DNA of 64,000 bases from Micromonospora sp. ATCC 39149 (GTDB lineage Bacteria > Actinomycetota > Actinomycetes > Mycobacteriales > Micromonosporaceae). Every line of letters starts with the position of its first letter. Within the stretch, counting starts at the first letter, position 1. This document shows positions 33,805-42,800 of the stretch, one piece after another. Made by a program: the position numbers and the translations under genes. The stretch is taken from NCBI RefSeq assembly GCF_000158815.1, contig NZ_GG657738.1, positions 1,054,717 through 1,118,716 of the forward strand, written 5' to 3'. Below the pieces are notes generated by a model. That model was not told where the DNA came from. It saw only the letters and a program-made list of their open reading frames with translations, and did not search any database.

Positions 33805-34224
33805 ATGTCCTCCGAAGAGAAACGTTCCTGGATCTACGTCGTGGTCGGCGTCGGCGTCGCTGCGGTCTACTTCGTCACGGTCATGTCGAAGGTGCCGGGT
33901 GCCGACGTCGCACGGATCGTCTACGTACGGCCGATGCTCATCGCCATCGGTGCCGGGATCGGCCTGGGCATCGTCGCCAGCATCGCAGCCGCCATCGCCT
34001 CGCCGAGGGAAGCCGGCCGGACCGACGAGCGCGACCGACAGATCCATCGGCTGGGCGAGCACGTCGGGTTCTACGTCATGAGCATCGCCACGATCGTCCC
34101 GCTCGCCCTGGCCATGGCGGAGGCCGCCCACTTCTGGATCGCCAACTCGCTGTACCTGGCGTTCGTCCTGGCCTCGGTCGCCTCGTCGATCAAGAAGATC
34201 GTCTCGTACCGCCGGGGCATCTAA
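33805..34224 (+). CDS. Four-helix membrane protein
   Basis: A 139-residue integral membrane protein. Helices are at about 9-29 (WIYVVVGVGVAAVYFVTV), 42-64 (PMLIAIGAGIGLGIVASIAA), 88-106 (FYVMSIATIVPLALAMA) and 110-130 (FWIANSLYLAFVLASVASS), with a basic cytoplasmic loop (RTDERDRQIHRLGEHVG) that is typical of the small membrane partners found next to YozG-like regulators. Two bases separate its stop from the next gene's ATG, so they form one operon. It could act as a membrane sensor that releases or holds the regulator; this is inferred from context only. Ribosome site GGGAGCGGG at 33792-33800. Confidence 0.85.
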   Translation: MSSEEKRSWIYVVVGVGVAAVYFVTVMSKVPGADVARIVYVRPMLIAIGAGIGLGIVASIAAAIASPREAGRTDERDRQIHRLGEHVGFYVMSIATIVPLALAMAEAAHFWIANSLYLAFVLASVASSIKKIVSYRRGI

Positions 34225-34226
34225 CC

Positions 34227-34451
34227 ATGGTCAAACCCACGAAGGTCACGAACTCGATCCGAGCCCTACGGTTCGCCAACGGCGAGATGACGCAGGCGGA
34301 GCTGGCCGACCGCGTCGGGGTAACCCGGCAGACCATCATCGCCATCGAGCAGGGCCGCTACTCGCCGTCGCTGGAGGTGGCCTTCCAGATAGCCCGGGTG
34401 TTCAACGTGCCGCTCGATGACGTCTTCGAATACCCCAGCTCCGAGGAGTAG
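34227..34451 (+). CDS. XRE/Cro-type small regulator (YozG-like)
   Basis: A 74-residue protein that is almost only a helix-turn-helix: MTQAELADRVGVTRQTIIAI and EQGRYSPSLEVAFQIARVF, ending DDVFEYPSSEE. The sequence is the classic short XRE family that sits behind a small membrane protein. It probably autoregulates the operon through the direct repeats in the promoter at 33741-33791. The ATG lies 2 bases after the previous stop. Confidence 0.92.
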   Translation: MVKPTKVTNSIRALRFANGEMTQAELADRVGVTRQTIIAIEQGRYSPSLEVAFQIARVFNVPLDDVFEYPSSEE

Positions 34452-34569
34452 CCGCCCACTGAACCGCCCCGGCGCGCGACGAGATCGCCTCGCGGCCTGG
34501 CCCGTCACACCCGAAATCACCGTCCCGACAACCACCTGCACGAGCACCCCGACCAGGATCGAGACGACC

Positions 34570-35556
34570 ATGCCGAAGACAACGATGATCGCGATCACCC
34601 GCGACGCCTACTGCACACCGGCGCAGCTCCAACTGCGAGACATGCCCATCCCCGCCATCGGCGCCGACGACGTGCTCGTCCGCGTCGAGGCCGCCGGCGT
34701 CGACCAGGGTGTGTGGCACGTCATCACCGGCCTGCCCTACCTGATGCGCGCCGCCGGTTTCGGGCTGCGCCGGCCCAAGAACCCCGTCCCGGGCATGGAC
34801 GCCGCCGGCCGCATCGCAGCCGTCGGCGCCAACGTCACTCGGTTCCGTCCCGGCGACGAGGTCTACGGCACCTGCGACGGTTCATACGCCGAGTACGCCC
34901 GCGCCCACCAGGACAAACTCGCCCTCAAACCGGCCACCCTCACCTTTGCCCAGGCCGCCACCGTGCCCATCTCCGCCTGCGCCGCCCTCCAGGGACTGCG
35001 CGACGCCGGCAAGCTCACCGCCGGGCAGAGGGTCCTCGTCATCGGTGCCGGCGGGGGCGTGGGCACCTTCGCCGTCCAGCTCGCCAAGGCCTACGACGCC
35101 CACGTCACCGGCGTGTGCCGCACCGCGAAGACCGACCTGGTCCGCTCCCTCGGCGCCGACCGCGTCATCGACCACACCCGCGAGGACTTCACCACCGGTA
35201 CCGACCGGTACGACCTGATCCTCGACACGGCCGGCAATCGCCCCCTAACCCAGCTACGTCGCGCCCTCGCCCCCTGCGGCACGCTCGTCATCGTCGGCGG
35301 GCCCGAAGGCGGACGCGTGCTCCAGGGCGCCGACCGCCAAATCCGGGCGATGCTGCTCTCGCCCTTCGTCGCCCAGCGCCTGACCGGTCTCATGTCCACC
35401 GCGCCCGCCACCGACCTGCATACCCTCGTCGGCCTCATCGACTCCGGCGCCGTCACCCCGGTCCTCGACCGTACCTACCCCCTCGCTCAAACCCCCGATG
35501 CCGTCGATTACCTCAAAACCGGCCAACCCGTCGGCAAGATCGCCATCACCATCTGA
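34570..35556 (+). CDS. NAD(P)-dependent medium-chain dehydrogenase
   Basis: A 328-residue MDR-superfamily protein: GroES-like domain with NPVPGMDAAGRIAAVGANVT, then the Rossmann fold VLVIGAGGGVGTFAVQLAKA and YDLILDTAGNRPLTQLRRAL. It lacks the catalytic and structural zinc cysteines, so a quinone-oxidoreductase or enoyl-reductase type reaction is likely. ATG 34570 matches the family N-terminus (MIAITRDAYCTPAQLQLRD). It follows the XRE regulator by 118 bp without a terminator, so it may be partly co-transcribed. Substrate unknown. Confidence 0.87.
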   Translation: MPKTTMIAITRDAYCTPAQLQLRDMPIPAIGADDVLVRVEAAGVDQGVWHVITGLPYLMRAAGFGLRRPKNPVPGMDAAGRIAAVGANVTRFRPGDEVYGTCDGSYAEYARAHQDKLALKPATLTFAQAATVPISACAALQGLRDAGKLTAGQRVLVIGAGGGVGTFAVQLAKAYDAHVTGVCRTAKTDLVRSLGADRVIDHTREDFTTGTDRYDLILDTAGNRPLTQLRRALAPCGTLVIVGGPEGGRVLQGADRQIRAMLLSPFVAQRLTGLMSTAPATDLHTLVGLIDSGAVTPVLDRTYPLAQTPDAVDYLKTGQPVGKIAITI

Positions 35557-35577
35557 CCCCGGCCACTCACCCGCCCG

Positions 35578-35613
<36 letters not shown>

Positions 35614-35639
35614 TCAAGCCCCGGCCGCAGCCGATACTC

Positions 35640-36040
35640 ACCCATGAAGGCCTCAACCGGCTGTCCCGGCATGTGACAATGCCCTTCGCCTACCGCGGTC
35701 CGACCGATCTCGACAGAACGTTTCGGTGGCGTGAGAATCTGCCCAACATCATCAAGTCCGGCTGGCACCGGAGTTCTACCTCGGCAATCCCGAGTCGATG
35801 ACGAAGTCCACCGCGGCGGCCAGGGCCGGCGAATTCTTTGACTACGTCATCGAAGTCCTGGTCGGACGCGACAAGCACGTGCGAGTCGATATGCGTCCGG
35901 TGCTTGGACGTGTCGAGGACATGCTGGCCACGCACCGTGTCCTGCGAGCCGCGAACCGATGCTGGCCACATATCTGCTCTGGCGGGTGATGGCGACCGAG
36001 CTGCACCGCCCCGCGCCAACGCCGTGATGAAGGCGGCGCT
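35640..36040 (+). pseudogene. Fragmented unrecognised gene
   Basis: Coding-like stretches lie in different plus frames: MPFAYRGPTDLDRTFRWREN and LPNIIKSGWHR, then after a shift FYLGNPESMTKSTAAARAGE, FFDYVIEVLVGRDKHVRVDM and VEDMLATHRVLRAANR. They read as one protein broken by frameshifts near 35770 and 35960. I do not recognise the family. The 5' and 3' ends are not found. Confidence 0.45.
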
Positions 36041-36260
36041 CACGGAGCTTCAAGTGCCGAGCATGTGCTCGTTCAGCGTCGGGGCGCTGCTCGGCCACAC
36101 TCCGCCCTGGTCACTGGACGATCTGTGCGAACTCGCCGAACAGCGAGCGTTGCCTGAATGTTCCCACCGCGCCTCTGTCGCGGCCCTGGATGGCATGAAC
36201 GCGGCTGGTCCGGCATGCCCGTGGCGCCGCCCGACCCCGAGTTTACTGACGCGGACGGCG

Positions 36261-36794
36261 TCAACGCGAGAACGGTTCCAGGCACCCAAATTCGGCAGCC
36301 GCGGCGGTAACCTCGACCATGACTCGTTCGGGCCGCACGTCCCCGATCACACAGCCCACCTCCGCGAAGTGAACCGCGTACACCGCACCCGGTGGGGGTG
36401 TCTCCTGCGCGATCGACGGCCGCATGCCGGTGACCTCGATCGCGTCTGCCTTGATGCCCAGGTCGAGCAGCGCTCGCTGGGTGGACGCCGGCGCGAAGTC
36501 CCCCGCCGCGCGAAGTGCCTCAAGCTTGGGCCGGATCCGCGCGGCGAGTTTCTTCCCGGTGCGCTGGTCCGCTTCGGAGAGCCCGTGCCGCTGCTTCCAG
36601 CCGTTGTTGTCGCCATGGTTCGGGGGTACGTCTGCCTGCGGGCCGGTCGGCTCCGCCACCACTGCGGGCGACCCCGGCGCACTCGTGGGTATCGCCTCCA
36701 CGTCGCGGACCCGGGTGCCCGGGGCCGCGCAGCCGAGCGCAAGCAGGGTAAGCAAGGCAGCAGCCGTCGCCCGACTGATCTTTCCTACACGCAT
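36261..36794 (-). CDS. Secreted lipoprotein (DUF6993-like)
   Basis: A 177-residue lipoprotein. The signal peptide MRVGKISRATAAALLTLLAL ends in a lipobox LALGC (Cys22), so it is anchored on the outer face of the cytoplasmic membrane. A Pro/Ala/Gly linker (30-60) leads to a small domain: LDLGIKADAIEVTGMRPSIA and GAVYAVHFAEVGCVIGDVRP. The last part resembles DUF6993 proteins (tentative). Two cysteines in the domain (GCVIGD, FGCLEP) could form a disulphide. ATG 36794 has GGGGG 7 bases upstream; the frame is open further but without coding character. Function unknown. Confidence 0.75.
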   Translation of the reverse strand: MRVGKISRATAAALLTLLALGCAAPGTRVRDVEAIPTSAPGSPAVVAEPTGPQADVPPNHGDNNGWKQRHGLSEADQRTGKKLAARIRPKLEALRAAGDFAPASTQRALLDLGIKADAIEVTGMRPSIAQETPPPGAVYAVHFAEVGCVIGDVRPERVMVEVTAAAAEFGCLEPFSR

Positions 36795-37321
36795 CGATGA
36801 CCCCCGTCTATTTTCTTTCGAGGATCTGATCGTACGAGGTGCCACCATTTCTCGACGTCCCTCCGCCCCACGCATACGAGCCTGTGGAAACTGTGCGCAA
36901 ACACCACCGGCCGGCGGGGACCGCTTCCTCTTCTGCCGCGCTCCGCGTGCTACACAACGTTACGCCGAGCTGGCCTGGATGCCGTCCAGACGTGTGCCGA
37001 TGAGTGCACACAGCCGGGCGGCGATCCGGCGACCGTCGATCTGCGGCAACCAGCTCTCCGGCACGACAAATCCGGGACGGCCCACACCGGCTCCGCACCG
37101 CCCTCCGGCAGCGGACCACGGGGGACCGCGTCGTCGGACGCCGGAGGTCCGTCGCGGATCGGCCTCACGCGGAGGACGCCCGGCCGGAGCGGGCCGGTCG
37201 CCGACGGAGCACCGCCTCACCGCTGCCACAGACGGGGGGTGGTGGACGGCGCGCGATGTGGCGGCGGCCGACGCCGGGCGTCGGGAGCCACGGTGGGGGC
37301 GCGACAGCAGCGCCGAAAGAA
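36795..37321. other. Intergenic region with a possible gene tail
   Basis: No complete gene. On the minus strand RPGFVVPESWLPQIDGRRIA and LCALIGTRLDGIQASSA (stop near 36960) looks like the 3' end of a lost gene of unknown family. Confidence 0.35.
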
Positions 37322-37414
37322 CCAAGGCCCCGATCCGGGATTGAACCCTGAGCCAGAGCCCTGCTGTTGGCGCGCCGTTAGGGACTCGGGTTCCAGACCC
37401 GCGGATCGAGAGCC
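37322..37414 (-). repeat. Left copy: degenerate tRNA-Lys 3' half plus flank (candidate att site)
   Basis: Reading leftward, CTCTCGATCCGCGGGTC and GAGTCCCTAACGGCGC (37414-37372) follow the anticodon-loop-to-acceptor half of a tRNA-Lys, and the next 50 bp (to AAGGCCCC at 37324) match the flank of the right copy at 56510-56597. About three quarters of positions agree. Too diverged to be functional. Confidence 0.6.
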
Positions 37415-37498
37415 GAGTTTATCGGTCCTTCGTGTCTGTTGCGCTTGGCCGGCCCGGGTGCAACCTCCGCTTCAACATTGACAATTGCTGATGTATCG

Positions 37499-37512
37499 TG
37501 GAAGCGCTCCCA
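37499..37512. promoter_or_regulatory. LacI-family (CebR-like) operator
   Basis: TGGAAGCGCTCCCA differs at one base from the 14-bp palindrome TGGGAGCGCTCCCA, the known site of CebR-type cello-oligosaccharide repressors in actinomycetes. It lies 20 bp downstream of TTGACA (37479-37484), 41 bp before the dehydrogenase start. Confidence 0.7.
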
Positions 37513-37552
37513 TATCCCGTTCCCACCGCACCCGCTTCGAGGAGCTGCAAAC

Positions 37553-38782
37553 ATGTCGCGCTGGCGTCGTCATCCAGCCCCCGCACTGGCGGGGCTGCTC
37601 GTTCTGGTCCTGTCCGCGCTCCTGTTGCCACCGGCTTCGGCGGCCGGCACCTCCCACACCAGGGCGGTGCCCCTCACCGAGCTGACCGTGGTGTCCGAAC
37701 AGGTGGCTTCCGGTCTCCAGCGTCCGATCGCGCTCACCGGGCTGCCGGACGGCCGGATGCTGATCGCGGAGAAGAACGGCACCGTCCGCGCCTACCATCC
37801 CGACACCGGCCTGGCGGCCCAGCCGGTGCTCGACCTGACCGCCCGGATCGACACGTCGGGCAACGAACGTGGCCTCCTCGGCATCACGCCTGCGCCGAAC
37901 TTCGCGCGGACCGGGATGCTCTACGTCGCCTACACGAGCATGCCGGCCGGCGCGCTGACCCTGGCGCGACTGCCGATCGGCGCTCCTGAGCAGCTACAGG
38001 TGCTACTCACCCAGGAGCACGCCGAGTACAACAACCACAACGGCGGACAGGTGGCGTTCGGCCGCGACGGCTACCTCTACTGGTCCCTCGGCGACGGCGG
38101 CCACGCGAACGACCCATACAAGGCCGGCCAGGACCTCAGCACCCTGCTCGGCAAGATCGTGCGGATCGACGTCAACCGCACCTGCGGGGCGAAGCCCTAC
38201 TGCGTACCCGCCAGCAACCCGTTCGTCCAGAAGCGCGGCGCGCGGCCAGAGATCTGGCTCTACGGGCTGCGCAACCCGTGGCGGTTCTCCGTCGACCCGG
38301 TCGACGGCTCACTGTGGATCGGTGACGTCGGCCAGGGCCTGGTCGAGGAGATCAACCACATCCGCCCGTGGCAGGGCGGGGCGAACCTCGGCTGGTCCTG
38401 CCGGGAGGGCACTCCGGTGTTCGACCCGGCGCAATGCCGCCCGGGCGTGGTGTACACCGACCCGGTCTTCGAGTACGAACACTTCATGACCGAGAGCTGC
38501 TCGGTGACCGGCGGCGTGGTGTACCGAGGGTCCGCCACCCCGGAGGCGTGGGGGACCTACATCGCGAGCGACTACTGCTCGACCCTCGCGTTCGCCGTAC
38601 GCCCCAAATCCACGGGCGGCTACGAGACCGCCACGATCGGCAACTTCCCCATCCAGCCGACCGCTATCGACGCCGACGTGCGCGGCGAACTGTACGTGCT
38701 CAGTGACCTCCCGGGATGGCTGAGCCGGGTACGGTTCGAGCGCGTCCAGCCAGCCGCTGGCGGCGGGGCCGCGAACCGCTGA
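37553..38782 (+). CDS. Secreted PQQ-type sugar dehydrogenase (glucose/sorbosone family)
   Basis: A 409-residue secreted protein; ATG 37553 follows GAGGAGCTG. The signal peptide is PALAGLLVLVLSALLLPPAS with cleavage near ASA-AG. The mature part is a six-bladed propeller of the GSDH family: ASGLQRPIALTGLPDGRMLI, NERGLLGITPAPNF, YNNHNGGQVAFGRDGYLYWS (His in the NHxGGxL-like catalytic/PQQ motif), RPEIWLYGLRNPWRFS and LWIGDVGQ. These enzymes oxidise aldoses outside the cell, using PQQ where it is supplied. A CebR-type operator and a good promoter precede it, so it is probably induced with cellulose or xyloglucan breakdown. It ends at a strong terminator. Confidence 0.92.
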   Translation: MSRWRRHPAPALAGLLVLVLSALLLPPASAAGTSHTRAVPLTELTVVSEQVASGLQRPIALTGLPDGRMLIAEKNGTVRAYHPDTGLAAQPVLDLTARIDTSGNERGLLGITPAPNFARTGMLYVAYTSMPAGALTLARLPIGAPEQLQVLLTQEHAEYNNHNGGQVAFGRDGYLYWSLGDGGHANDPYKAGQDLSTLLGKIVRIDVNRTCGAKPYCVPASNPFVQKRGARPEIWLYGLRNPWRFSVDPVDGSLWIGDVGQGLVEEINHIRPWQGGANLGWSCREGTPVFDPAQCRPGVVYTDPVFEYEHFMTESCSVTGGVVYRGSATPEAWGTYIASDYCSTLAFAVRPKSTGGYETATIGNFPIQPTAIDADVRGELYVLSDLPGWLSRVRFERVQPAAGGGAANR

Positions 38783-38804
38783 ACGGGCCCTCCGCATCCG
38801 CAGT

Positions 38805-38848
38805 ACCCCTGGGGGACGGCCGCGTCCGAGTGGCCGTCCCCCAGGGGT
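38805..38848. terminator. Strong hairpin terminator after the sugar dehydrogenase
   Basis: ACCCCTGGGGGACGGCC and its exact complement GGCCGTCCCCCAGGGGT form a 17-bp stem with a 10-base loop, 22 bp past the stop. Confidence 0.85.
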
Positions 38849-38917
38849 GCGGACCCCGGCCTCTCCGCTGGCTACCGCGGTCAATGTGGAGCGGGCACTC
38901 CGGACGGGGTTTCGACG

Positions 38918-39752
38918 TTGGGAGAACAACGGCTTGCGCAGCTGCGAGACCGCGTGCAGCGGCACCTCACCACCCGCGACTCGGAGCCGGTACTCGCGCC
39001 GGAGGAGACCGGCGAGCTGGTCGGCCTACTCTGCTCGGTGCCAAACGCTCTCGACGATCTCCCGGTCACCCAGGCCGCGGGGCTGTTGCTGCTGACCCAG
39101 GCCTCCGCTGCTGCCAACGCCGATGCGGTGCCCCAGGCGACGGTGGCGCTGGAGCTGCTCGCCCCGGTATACCTGTGCGGGTATGACGTGCCGGACCTGG
39201 TCCGCGAGCAGTTCGAGCGCCATCCGCCGGCCGAGCCGGACACGGCCTCGACGCTGGCGTCCCTCGGTCGCCTACTGTACGGGGGGACGCTGTCCAGTCC
39301 TGATGAGAAACCCTGGACCAGGCCGTCGCCCTGCTGACCCGCGCCGTCGCGCTAGCCGAGCCCGACCAACCCGAGCAGGCGCGCAGCCTGACCAACCTGG
39401 GCAGCATGCTGCTGACCCGATTCGAACGCACCGGCGACCTGGATGACCTGGAGCTCGCGATCAAGCTCACCGAGGCGGCCGTCGACGCCACCGCACCCGA
39501 ACACGCCAAGCGCGGAAGCTATTTGAGCAACCTGGGCAGCCTGCTGACCCGGTTCGAGCAGCTGGCGAGCGAGGCCGACCTGGACGCCGCGATCGAGGCG
39601 CATCAGGCGGCAGTGACCGGCTGGCCCGACGATCCGGAGCACGCCGGAATGCGTGCCGATTTCGACCTCGCTCTGCGGACCCGGGCCAGATTCCGCGATC
39701 AGATCAGCGAGCTGGACCGGGTGATCGAACTAGCGCGGACCGGGTCAGCGAA
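38918..39752 (+). pseudogene. Truncated TPR-protein gene with a frameshift
   Basis: The first frame (start near 38918: GEQRLAQLRDRVQRHLTTRD, LEEL-like LELLAPVYLCGYDV) continues to about 39310, where a one-base shift in GAAACCCTGG moves coding into the next frame: LDQAVALLTRAVALAEPDQP, QARSLTNLGSMLLTRFERTG, AKRGSYLSNLGSLLTRFEQL. These are the TPR units that precede CHAT protease domains in actinobacterial proteins. Similarity ends at about 39745, so any CHAT domain has been deleted. Inactive. Confidence 0.75.
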
Positions 39753-39792
39753 TCAGCACCTCCGTGTCGACCCTCGACGCACGCCACTGCAG

Positions 39793-39830
39793 CGGTGGGG
39801 GCGATCCCTGATCCGGGATCGCCCCCACCG
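39793..39830. terminator. Perfect hairpin terminator of the giant LamG gene
   Basis: CGGTGGGGGCGATCCC and GGGATCGCCCCCACCG form a perfect 16-bp stem with a 6-base loop, 3 bp beyond the minus-strand stop at 39834. Confidence 0.88.
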
Positions 39831-39833
39831 GCA

Positions 39834-42800
39834 TTACCGCTCCACGCCGTAGTAGAGAGCCAGGTATTCGGCGATCTCTGGGGCGTGTGGCGACAGTTCG
39901 GGCAGATGGCGGTCCAGGGCATTGCGGGTCGCCTCGGCCAGACGGCCGAGGCTGGTGGTGGCGTCTCGCACGTACGGTTCGAGCTGCCTGATCAGCTCGT
40001 AGTTGCTGTCGATGTGCTGCGCCTGCATCACCTTTTCCAGCGGTGGTGTGGTGCCCGTCGGGATCGGCTCCAGCACTCGACTGATGTAGGTGACCCGGTG
40101 CATGATGCGCCAGCACGGTGGCTTCTTCTGGGCCTGGCGGGCTTGGCGCAGCGCGACGGCGTTGCGGTCGGCGCTCTGCTCCAGCCAGATCGGATCGACG
40201 ACCGTACGGTAGAGGTCCTCGAAGTTGTCACTGGTCGCGTCGAGGTAGAACGTGACGAACCGATAGGCGTCGACCTTCCCGGGGAGCCGCTCCGGTTTGC
40301 CGTCGCCGCCGAGGACCGGTTTCCCGTCCTTGTACCGCTGGAGGTCGCTGCTCGGCTCGCAGGTCACCTCGACGGAGAAGGTGGTCTTCGACTCCCGCTT
40401 CTTGCTCCGGGTCAGGGCGTAACCGATACCGCCGGTCAGGTCCAGGCTGAGGCCCCCGCTCACGCCCAGGGTCGACGCCGACAGCGACACCCCGGTGTTC
40501 TCGCTCTTCGCCACCTGGAAGCTGCCCGCGGTGGCCTCGGTGACGGCATCGGTGGTCTCGGTGGTCTCGGCGAAGAATCCGCCCTCCGCCGTCCAGATGT
40601 AGGTATTGACCAGGTTGCGTCGGGAGAAGCCGTCGACCAGCGCCCCGGCACCGGGCAGGGAGAGTTCGCCGAGCGACGGGTTGGCCATCCCACGCGCTCC
40701 GGTGCCCAGCATGGCGGCGATTCCGCCGAGGGCGCCCAAGCCAGGAACCAGGGCGCCCGCCACGAACCCGGCAGCCTCGGTGCCGACCTGCTTGAGGGTG
40801 TGCCGAGCGGCCTGCCCCAGCATCGGCTTGAAGTCGGGCGGCTCGGTGGAGAGCGCCTCGTAGAAGCTGCGTAGCTGTTGCCGCTCGCGTTGGATGCGCC
40901 GAATCAGGGCGTACGTCTCGCGGGGTTTGAAGTAGCTGTACTCGCCACGGTCCCGGGCCTGCGGGTAGTCCGGGTCGAGCACCTTGCCGTGTGCCGTGGC
41001 GCCGACGGCACCGTCGAGTGTTCCCTGCTTGGTGTACCGGGGGTTGATCGGGAACGGAATGAGGTTCCAGTCCTCGGGGATGTCCGGGCTGGGCGTGACA
41101 TGGTACGACACCAGGGTGCCGGTGTGGGCCAGCCGCAGCGCGAAGATGTCCGCGGTGGACGAGCGCACCACCGCGAAGCCGGTGTTCCCCGGCAGGTACC
41201 GAGGGCCGATCGCGGGGTTCACGACCTGGCCGGGATCCTCCCACCGGCCGCGCAGTCCCACCTTCACCTGACGGGTGGTGGTCTCCCCCCGGGAAACCTC
41301 CCTCTGCAGGCTCGACGTGTTCGTGAAGTCGTAGCTGGTCTTGCGCTCCAGCGTGGCCTCCACTTCGATGGGCACGGTGATGCCCGCGCCGAACGGTGCG
41401 ATGACGGTGTTGATGTCGGCCTCGGCGCCGAGGGAGCGGGTCGCCGCGAACCCCGCCGTGCGGCTGTTCTCGGTGTCGGTACCGTGGCTGTGGCTGACCT
41501 CGTCGGCCTGCTTGAACTCGACGGTGGACGCGTTGGTGAACTGACCCGGCGCGCGGTCGGCCGAAGGGTTGGTCAGGTTCTCGGCGGGGACCGGCGGGGC
41601 GCCCTCGACGTACCCGACGATCTGCGGGTCGTACTGTGCCTGGCCGACCCATTCACTGACCAGGTTGCCCACCTTGTACCCCGTGACCAGATGCCAGGAC
41701 CGGCCGCGCAGGTAGCTGTAGCAGCGTTTCATCACGCCGCTGGGAACGCCCCGCGCGTCGACCTGCGCGTCGGCGTACTCGCTGGCCGCTGGCGTGCTGT
41801 CGATCAGGGCGTGGAAGGTGGTCCGTACGCTGGCCGGCGCCGCGCGCACCACGGCGGCGTCGGTGGAGACCGGTGCGGTGGAGAGGACGACCTGCGGGCG
41901 CTGGTTCGCCGGCAGGAGCAGGTGGTTGCCGGCGAGTCCGACGTCGCGCACCTCGCTCGCGCCGGCGCTTGTGGAGTCGGCGTCGAACGGGTAACAGGCG
42001 ATGAGGTCCGCCATGTCGCCCTTGAGCCGGCTGAAGGCGTTGTCCAGAATCTGTTCCTGGGTGCGCACGCCGCGCCACACGCGCACTTCTTCGAGGACAC
42101 CGGAGAAGGGGTGCGTCGGGGTGGTGTTCACCACCGCCCCGCCGATCGTGAACTGGTGTTTGTTGTAGCCGTAGTGAAGGAGCAGGTTGAGGGCGGGCAT
42201 CGTGACCGGCGTCGTGGGTACCGGAGCGCCGTTGCGGTAGAGCCGGATCGGGCTGCCCTGCGGGTCAGGGTTCTTGGCCCACGTGGCCTCCCGCAGCCGG
42301 GCCGGGTGGGAGCCGGTGGCGTCACCCGCGACGTTGCCGGCGTTCTCCTCCATCCGCCACCAGCCGACCAGACCACGCTCGCGCGGCCCGACCGGGCGGC
42401 ACACCTGCTCCGGGGGACGGGCGACCCGCCACAACCGCACCTCGGAGAGGACACCACGCAGGGGGAGCGCCAGCGAGCCGGCGCGGACCCGCCCGAACTC
42501 CAGCGGACCGGCGCCGCCCTTCGGTCCCTCTCCCTGGTGCCGGTGGGTGCCAGCGGACGCACCGTCGACGAAGAACGAGACGTCGTGCCACCGGTCCGGC
42601 TCTGCCGGCGGGCTGGCCCTGCGGGTCACCGCCACCCGGTGGAACGTCGCAGCGCGCAGTGCCACGGTCGACACGTAGCTGAAAGGCTTGTGGCCGGGCT
42701 CCTCGAAGCGGAACTCCAGCTTGCCGTCGGGGCGCACCCCGAGCTGGTACGGCACGCATCCGCCGGCACCGTCGTCGAGCGCTCCGTAGGACACCAGGCC

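Noticed and set aside
37372-37414. Possible functional tRNA at 37.4 kb
   Set aside because: Only a 3' half is present, with altered anticodon loop and T-arm; no cloverleaf can form.
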